Assembly: GCF_037893015.1 (NCBI RefSeq)
Contig: NC_133658.1
Coordinates: forward strand, 58,318,483 to 58,382,482
Origin: Macrotis lagotis
Taxonomy: Eukaryota > Chordata > Mammalia > Peramelemorphia > Peramelidae
Direction of reading: 5' to 3'
Length of the DNA: 64,000 bases
Made by a program: the position numbers and the translations under genes. The notes under the pieces were generated by a model. That model had not been told where the DNA came from. It ran no database searches and saw only the letters and a list, made by a program, of their open reading frames with translations. The first letter of the stretch is position 1; each line of letters opens with the position of its first letter. This document shows, one piece after another, positions 50,201 to 59,600 of the stretch.

Positions 50201-53200
50201 TGCTGACCAGCTTCCGATGCTGTTGTAAGAACTCGTCGTAAACATACATGGGGTCAGGGCCCCTAGGGAGCTGGGGCCGATATGGAGAGCTGGGCTTTGG
50301 GGGCAGGCTCACGTCTGGGAATTGCCCGGGCTGGGGGAGAGCCGCTCTCTGCTGGCTAAGGATGGTCTGAGTGGACTTCTCCAGTTCAGCCAAGAAGGGC
50401 CCGTGAGAATACCCACTGTGTTCCAATGGCCCAGGCTCCCTGAGTGGCTGGTATTTGTCCAGGCTGGCTTCCCTCTTCCGAGTCCCTTCTTCAAGCTTCT
50501 CAGGGCAGAAAACCCTTTCTACCTTAACCAAGGGGATGGCTTGTCGGCTGGGCTCAAATGGGTGGGTGTGGAGAGAATGGTTTTCTTGTCCTCTCCGTGG
50601 TTCCAGGGTGTTTTCCATCAAGCTTACTGGATTCCAGAGTGAGGTTGGCATGGGATGGTGCTGAGGTTTAGGGGAGATGAGAGGCGGGGGCCCTCCAAAG
50701 TGCTGAGGCTGGTCTCGGCTGCTTGGCTCATGACGATTTGGTCCCGGTCTGGGGAAAGAACAGAGTGACCCGTAAGAAATAGAAGCACAACGTGAGCAGA
50801 AATCAAACACACCCAGACCATTGCCCACATACCTACCCTACCTCCCTGGACTGCTCATGGGAGTTCAGGTGGATGTTTCCTCAAACACCTGACAATATGA
50901 AGCAACATCTAGAGTTTGAGAGTTGACAGAAACTTTTTAAGATCACCTATTTTCACACAGGAGAGAAGAAGTCCATAGGAAGGGAGAGACTTCCCTAAGG
51001 TCACACAGCTGATTAGGAGCTGAGACCGGCGATTCCCAATGCCCCATCCAGTAGGGAATGAACTCATGCCATTAAACCTCAAAGACAGTTTCTCAACATG
51101 ATCTCTTTCCCAACTCTCTCTCAAGAAATGAAGTAGGCTCTCAGAGGGAGAGAGAACCTAGAATCTGGCGTCAAAGGATCTGGGCTTGGAGAAATCACAT
51201 CACCCTGGAGAGCCTTGGTTTCCTTTTCTATAACATGGGGATAAAAACACCTGTACTTCAAAGGACTGTTAGGATGCTTTTTGAGTGTAAATGTGTATGC
51301 TTTTGATCTGTGGACATACAATCTCCTCTGTTGAGCTTCTTCTTTCTCAAAATTAAAATGGAAAACCATCTTATTATTATGATTAATAACTATTAAACAT
51401 CTATTATTCTGTGGGGGATTTTTTTGTCCTTCCTTTTCAAAAAGAAACCCATGATATCAGGGAAGGTGATGCCATGACAAGCACATGAATTGGATTTGAA
51501 TGAGGTCACGATATTATTATTAACCATCAGAACATCCTTTGTTCTGAGAAATGTTTGTGAAGTCCTTTGAGGGTTGTACAAGATATGTGACATCTCATTA
51601 TAAAAGATCACATAGTACACAAAGGAAAGAAAAGGCTACAGGCTCCAGAGTCAAAGGGTCTGATTTCAAATTCTGCCTCTTGGGATCACTTAACTCTCTG
51701 GGTCTCAGTTTCCTCATCTAAAGTGATGAGAATGGATGAGATAAATCTGAGGACTTTCCTGAAGAATTATGATTCTCAAGAATAGAAGCAAAAATAAAAA
51801 TTGTTCCTTTTTGTCTCCTCTTGCTGGTAGCTGATTATATCACTTATGAATTGTTGGTCTGAGGAAAGGGTTTGAGGAGATGATTCAACTGCCACTCAGA
51901 AGCCCAGGATCTAGTGGGTTCAAGGTGTCTAGGATGAGCTAGGTCTTTAGCTCTGCTGACACCCAGTGGGTGCTGAGAAAACAGCAATAGCCTCACAGAA
52001 TGGCCACAAGGAGATGTTTTGATGTAGATTCCTTAGAAATGGTTTTCTTCTGTACGTTATCTCATCCCATTCTATAAACAAAAACCTCCTGAGGCAAGTA
52101 ATGCAAATATCATCATTTCCATTTTATACAGAAACAAACCCAAAGACATCATGTGCCCAAGTCAGGACCCATTCCAGCTAAGGTCTTCTGGCTACAGATG
52201 CCACTTATTTCCTATACCTGGCTGTCTCCAAAGTCCTTTCCAAGGTCTTTGGTTACATAGCATGTTCTTTGAGTAAGGGTTACTAGGTTAGACTAGCTTG
52301 TATTCATTTAGTTTTAAACAAACTCAGATTAGAAGGATTACAATGTACACAAAAGACAAATCAGGAAGGGAAGAAGTTCTTGAATCAATAAAAGATTCTG
52401 CAGTTTTACAAAATGATCCACCATTGGAATTCTTTAAAACAGCCAGCTCTCTCCCCTAATAAAGTCATTTGAAAATGACTTAATTTCCAGACTTTGGCAT
52501 TACACTGCCCTCCACCAGAAACAAGTCTATTATATAAAGTGAGGTATGCCTGTATCTTCATTTCCATGTTGTGAGGACAATCTGCATCTAGGGCATCATT
52601 AGATGGGAATGAAAGGGGCAATCCTCATCTCCCTCCCTCCCTTGTGGGCTCTGGTACAAACAGCATGGCAGCCGATGCCCAGAGGCTGGTGAAGATGGGG
52701 GAACTGCCCTGGAGCCAAATAAAAAGCCTCCCTCAATTCCAGGCTGACTTGGGGTTAAAAAGACAAACAGAAAATCCAGCTTCTAGATCACCCAAGTACA
52801 AAAGGGAACAATACCGTGAAACTGTTTGTTCTTAAGTAAATGGCCAAGGAATAAAAACCCGTTAGCAGAATAAATATTTCATGCATCAGCGCCAAGCATT
52901 TAACAGTTTTCCGGCTCGAAGAACAAGCCCTCCACATGTCAGAACATCGAGTTCAGATCATTGCTGAACTCAGAATCCAAGATGCCAAGGGAACTACACA
53001 AGGCTGGCTTCGGAGGAGTGCCCCTTTCTCCCCGCCCCCCCCCCAGTTAAGGGAGCTCCTTCCCTCAAAACACTGGTCCTGCAGGAGAGGCCTTGGCATC
53101 TTAGGCAGGCGATTTCCTATCAATGGATGTCCATTAACAGAATGAGTAGCTAACTGAAAAGCTTTAATGGATCTTTTAAGGAAGGCTGGGGGTGGGGGGG

Positions 53201-53564
53201 TGGGGGGGAGAAAAGCTCAGTGGAGACCAAGAGAGCCTACAGGTTTCCTCCACAAGGATGGTTATTCACTAAGCTGCCATCTCAATCCTTCAAGTGTGAG
53301 CCATCTCCAAAGGCCAAAGGGCTCCTTCACAAGCAGATGAGTTACAGGTTTCTATATGGGAGTCTTCTATCTGCATCCATTTCCGAGGGGAGATGCAGGG
53401 TGGGGGTGGGGACAAAAGAAATATGGAAGGTCCTAGAGGGTTCGCCCCATCAAGCACCATAATGAATAAGCCACGGGCTCCTCTCCCCACCTCTGCCCAG
53501 GCACTCATCTTTCCAGTGCATGTAACAGAGGTGACCTCAACCTTCCTTTCGTTCTTTAGGGGCT

Positions 53565-53653
<89 letters not shown>

Positions 53654-56600
53654 AATGAAATCATTCCACAAGAATAGGAGGCTGGAGGGAAGATCTGCCA
53701 TTGTTGGGCAGGCCTGAAATCCGCTTCCTATTATACCCGATTAGTTTAACTAATCCCCTTGCTGCCCCAAAATAACAATTGAATCCAGGGGCAGAGCTGA
53801 CTGATGAGCTAGCCCTATTTAAGAACTCTGAGGCTGAGCAAAGAAGGCTCTGTCAATCAGCCAAAAGGTTGAAGAAAGAAGAAAAGGGAGGACTTGGGGG
53901 AGGAGGGGTGTGGAGAGATAAGATAACCAAATCAGGTTGGATTTAAAGATACAGAGGCCCCTTCAGTTGGATTTAGACTATTTTTATCTTTGGAGATTAT
54001 GTCATTCCACCCCCTCATTTTGAGGGATGAAGAAACTGAGGTTCAGAGGAAAAGTGATTTATGCAAGGTCACATACAGTCGGTGAGCAAAGGCAAGCCTT
54101 GGAGTTCGGCTGTGTGTTCCCCTTCGCTGGCCATTTGACAGTGAGTGTGATGCCAGCTTTTCTACCTCCGGGCTTCCAAACGGAAGGTCAAACGTTCCCA
54201 CTCAGCTATGGAAGCTGTAAATTTAGCTCTCCGTAAAAGTCAAGGACTGAAAAGAGGCAATCTGAATCACAGTCAGTTTGGTGGGACGCCCACACCTTGG
54301 GATCAAGCTCTAGTTCTGATACCTATGACCTGAGGGACCCCGTTTCCTCCTCTGTAAAATGAAGCTAACAATCATGGTACTAGCCTCCCTCCCAGGGCTG
54401 TTGTGGGAAGAAAATTTTGCAAACCTTACATAAAGCCAAAGAATTGTGAAGCCTATTAAGAGCAGTCAGAGTGGATGCCTTCTCTATCAATTTTGAAAAG
54501 GGACAGCTTGGACTGAGATCAGGGAGCCCCCCCCCCCCAACTCAATTCATATTTCTAAGTTATTTCTAACTTAGCACTGCACTCCTCTCACTCAAATCCA
54601 ATTCACTTGCTTGTCATGGCATCCCCTCCTGATGTCATGGTCTTCTTTGAGAATGAAGGACAAACATCATCATCTTTTAACTTCCCCAAACCAAGCCCAG
54701 CTGGAGATTCTTAGGAACAGAGGACCGAAGCACAGGTTTAAAATACCAGCTGGGATAGAGTGTTGGTGCTGGAGACAAGGATGATCTGAATTCGCATCCT
54801 GTTTTTAGCTACTTACTAGCTGTTAAGGGCCAGGGCAAGTCACTCTCAGCCTCAGATTACCTCATTCATGAAATGCCAAAAACAGCAACTCCTTCCTTGG
54901 GTTGTTGTGATGTTCAAGTCAAATGTATGTAAAGTACTACAATGGTTGGTTGGTTCTTGTCCTTGTCAAGACCAAAATGACATTTCTATGTTTGAGACAA
55001 ATTCCAGTGTGTCCAACTGTGGCTGATCAGACCCATACAAGCTTGGAGCGCTCTACCAGAGGTTGGGCACAAATCATCCATGTGAATACCTGGGGTGGTA
55101 TTCTAAACTTATGGATGTCACATTTCCTTTGAGAAAGTACCACATTAATGCTAGCTATTAATATGAAGACAGGCTAGGTGGCACAGTACCTAGAGTGCCA
55201 GGCCTGGAGTCAGGAAGACTATCTTCCTTAGTTGAAATCTGGCATCAGCTACTTTTTAGCTGTGTGATCCTAGGCAAGTCACTTAACCACATTTGCCTCA
55301 GTTTCCTCATCTGTTAGAGGAGCTGGAGGAGGAAATGACCTATCACTCCAGTATCTTTTCAAGAAAATCCCAAATGGATCATGAAGAGTCAGACACAACT
55401 GAACAATATGAATATCCATCCCCACTGAAGGAGGAAAATCAGCCCCAGGCAGGTGGCCTGTGGTGTTCATCAAGTGGGTAGTTCATCATACACTCTAATG
55501 AAAAGAAATGGTTAGTTCCTAGGGTCCCCTGAGCAAGGGTTCTCAACCTTTTTGTCTCATGGACCTCTTTGTCTGTTTGGGAAACCAATGAACCCCTTTT
55601 CAAAAATCATATTTTTAAACTTGGATAGGTGGAAAGGAAAACAATATATTGAAATAGTTCTTTAAAAAAAAGAAAAGAGAAAAAGTTCATGGAGCCCAAT
55701 TTAATAACTCCAATCTAGAGAATTCCTCAAAAGAGGGGCCAGAGTTTGACCACATGAGCAGAGCAACTATCAGAGGGTACAAAGTCTGACTTGGAACTCC
55801 AACCCCCCTCCACTCCTGGCCCAGCATCTCTGGGCACAAACGTCAGCCTTGGATATTCCCAACCCTCTATCCTTGAACAACCTGCGGGCAGTACCTGGGG
55901 TTCTCAGGCCTATGTTCAGGCTCTGTTGGAGCTGGGGGGCGACTGATGTCAAGATGCTGCTCCAAAACCTGCTGTCGGAACTCCGACACCTGGGACTGCC
56001 GGTCTTCCTTCTCTTGCCGAAGTCTCCGTTGGCGAGCCAGCCACTTCTCTTCCTCATTTGTGCGCTGGATCAACAGCGCTGTGGCTGCGCTACTTCCGGG
56101 CAGGGGGAAGATGCTATGATTGGAGATGAGGCTGGGCACTGGGTGGTGTGAGGCAGGGGTGGGGTGCAAGGGGTGCTGGACAGCCTTGGGGGTCTGCAGG
56201 GCAGGCTCCTTGAGTTTCTCTGCAGGGGGAGCAATATCATCACAGGAAGGTATTAAGGATATGACTCAGTTCTTTTTCCTCCTTCTTCCCCCTATTTCAA
56301 CCTTTAACTAACCAAAGATGTTATTTTACTCGATTTTATTTGCCAGGGATCTACTCAATTAATTAGAAGTAAAAATTACAAGTGAAATAATTTTAGCTAC
56401 ATGAATATTTCGAGTAGAGTATTGCACCTTTATAAAGACAAGATGGTGTTGGGGCTAGAATGGTAGTCTTGGGAGTCCAAGAGACTGGGGTAGAAAGTCT
56501 TGCCTTGGACACATCAGTGATCTTCCCTCTCAGACATCCCGTAAGACCAGTAACTGAGTTGTGTCAGTGGAAGGAATTCCTTGCCCTGGGAGTTTACTAC

Positions 56601-59600
56601 CTCCAGAGTCGGGTTAAAGACATTCTACCCTAAAATAGCCTTCTCTAAAATTCTTGAATAGCCAAGAGCCAATCAAGTTGATTCCATTTAAACAGTTCCT
56701 TTACCTTCTCTAGCAGCCCTAAAAAGCATATAGCAATAGCCCATGCATCTACCTCCCAAAGCCCTACCTGGATGCCAGGCCAAAACTTTGGGACTATAGT
56801 CACCTGGTCTGTTTGGTGTTAGTTGCTCTGAAGGTTTCACTCTATCCTCTCCTGGAAGGACCCGTAGCCCATGCAGCTCGGACACTGGCAGGAACTGATT
56901 CTCTATAGTCTTGACCATGAGCTCCTTCTCTCGGGCACGTTCACGTTGTCTCTCCAGTTCCTTTTCTCTTTCCCGCTCCCGTTCCTTCTCTCTCTCTCTT
57001 TCCAGTTCTTTTTCCCGTTCTCGCTCCCTTTCCCTCTCCTTCTCTCGCTCCCGATCAGCTTCCCGTTCTCGCTCCTTCTCCCGTTCCCTCTCCCGTTCTC
57101 TCTCTCGTTCCCTTTCCCGTCTTAGCTCTTCATCCATCTGTAACCTGAAAAGGAGGGGGGGAAAATGAGTAGGGAGAAAAGTTAATACATATAAAGAGTA
57201 TTCTAGAAAAAAAAAATCTAGAAATTGGCAAGTTATCTCAAGAACTTAACGAAAGAAACTTTGCATGAGAATTTGCAATGGATGTATATGTCTGTGCATA
57301 TTATCTGGACATAATATAGACATATGTATATATAATTCAAGCACTTCTTTTAATCAATAATTTCCATCTGGTAAAACTGGAATTTCTATGAAAATGATAT
57401 AGAAGGGTGATTTAAACTGGTATCAAATGTCACTAAGGACATCACAGATGACTGAGAAAGATTCTTGGTATCTCCTGATTCAAAGATGTTACATGGCAGT
57501 GAAAGAATCAGAGAAAGGTCTCTGAACCATTGAGGAAATCCTCAGTGGAAGATTTGTAGAAAAATATGGGCAAGACCTGCCCAAGATAGAGAAACCTGGG
57601 GAAGGTAATATTGACCAAGACAGAATGAGGACCCATGCAATGATTATAGATCCCAGATCCATCTAACATATAAGATCCTTCTATATAAAACACGGTCCCT
57701 TTGAGAATTTTGTGAATGCTATGGAACTGTCCCCAGATTAATATTCTTTTTTAGGTTTTTGCAAGGCAATGGGGTCAAGTGACTTGCCCAAGATCACAAA
57801 GCTAGGTAATTACTAACTGTCTGAGGTCGGATTTGAACTCAGGTACTCCTGACTCCAGGGCCAGAGGCTCAATCCCCTGCGCCACCTAGCCGCCCCAGAT
57901 TAATATTTTTAAAAGAAAAGAAAATTTTAAATCATAGGTTTACTGAGGAACTATATCTATATCTAAATATATCTAACTATATCTAAATATATCTGTGCTA
58001 CAAGAAAGGACAAGCAGGTTGACTTTAGAAAAACCTTGGGGCGGCTAGGTGGCACAGTGGATGGAGCACCAGCCCTGGAGTCAGGAGTACCTGGGTTCAA
58101 ATCCGACCTCAGACACTTAATAATTACCTAGCTGTGTGGCCTTGGGCAAGCTACTTAACCCCATTTGCCTTAAAAAAAAATCTAAAAAAAAAAAGAAAAA
58201 AGAAAAAAGAAAAACCTGAAAAGACTTACACAAACCGACGCAAAGTGAAGTGAGTAGAACCAGGAGACTAACAGTAATGTTGTACAATGATCAACTGAAT
58301 AACTTAGCTATCTCAGCAATACAATGCTCCAAGACAATTCCAAAGGACTCATGATGAAAAATGTCATTTACATCCAGGAAAAAAAACTGGAGTTTGCATG
58401 CAGATCAAAGCATACTTTTTTCACTTTCTTTTTTTTTTATCATGATCTGTATTTTCTCTTACAATATGACTCTGAAAATGTTTTGCAAGACTGCGCATGT
58501 ATAACCTATATCAAATTGCTTACTGTCTCAAGGAAGGGGGATATGAGGAAGGAGAGAGAAAAATTAAAACTCAAAATTATTAAAAAGTGGATGTTAAATT
58601 TTTTCATGTAATTAGGGAACATTATTTAAATAAAAGGAATAGAAAAATTACACTAGAGAAATAGTTTCTTCAGAAAAAAAAAGGAAACATCAAGTTAATG
58701 TGGTTCAGTTAAGAAGCCCTGACATAAAATGTTCTATGCTTGATACTCCTCTTCCCACAAAATCCCAAATCATAACACTCACACAATAGAACAGACTTTA
58801 CCTCTCTGCAGTAAGACTGGACATCCGTTCTGTTTGCAGTGCTGAGAGGGATGAGTGGGAGAGCTCTGCAGGGTACCTGACCCCCGAGAGGTGAAGATGC
58901 ATAGCTGATGGATGTAAAGGGGGCAACGAGCCAGGCGTTGGGATCGGATAGAAGGGGGTCCGCAGAGCTGAAAGGCAGTAGGAATCATCCACCCTGGGGA
59001 AGAGTGAAGAGAACAGAGTCAACAGTGCTGCCATACCACCTACAAGGAGCCACAATGCAAGGTGTTTCAGTGATGGAGAACAAGACCATAACCACCAGTT
59101 AGGCAATCATAACCAGGGTAACTTTAGAGATAACAAACATCTTATGTATCTAGAGTGGTTTTCATTTCTAGCAGAGGTTCTTAGTCAGATTTGTACAATG
59201 GCAGCCCAGCCTATGAACTCAATCTTAAAATAATGCAGAAAATAAATTATAACATGATTTCCCCCCCCTATTCAAGTCTGTGAACCACATGAAATTGGTC
59301 TATGGACTCCCAGGTTAAGAGCCACTGTTTTAGGGAATCTAAATAGACAATAATGGCCTTAGGGTAAAAGAGTAAATGAGAAAGTATCACTTAAACTGGG
59401 TGAAGGTGAGAGTTCATTTTCTTGAGGATGGAGGATGTTGCCTCTGGACTCACTGAGATATGGGTCATAGATCTCCAATGGAACCAACCAGGACAGAAAA
59501 ATAAAGCTCCTGGTCAGCTGCAGGTCTGAGTCACAGACTTGGTTTATCAGAGGCAATCTTCAACTAACTATACTGACCCATGTTCCAGCCCAAAGGGTAG

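Larger units (their letters stand above)
50749..55894 (-). other. GSE1: GSE1 intron with microsatellite and possible conserved elements
   Basis: 5.1 kb. It holds SINE fragments at 51455-51515 and 54575-54675, a third-type SINE at 55170-55412, (GA)40 at 53569-53648, an old repeat at 55535-55725, and non-repetitive blocks at about 52780-53160 and 53700-53860. Confidence 0.85.
57145..58801 (-). other. GSE1: GSE1 intron filled by SINEs and L1
   Basis: 1.66 kb; a reverse SINE (57752-57896), a forward SINE (58036-58200) and an L1 3' end (58215-58640) make up about half of it. Confidence 0.85.

Noticed and set aside
56871-57168. Ser/Phe/Leu-rich frames on the + strand
   Set aside because: They are antisense shadows of the GSE1 Arg-Glu exon.
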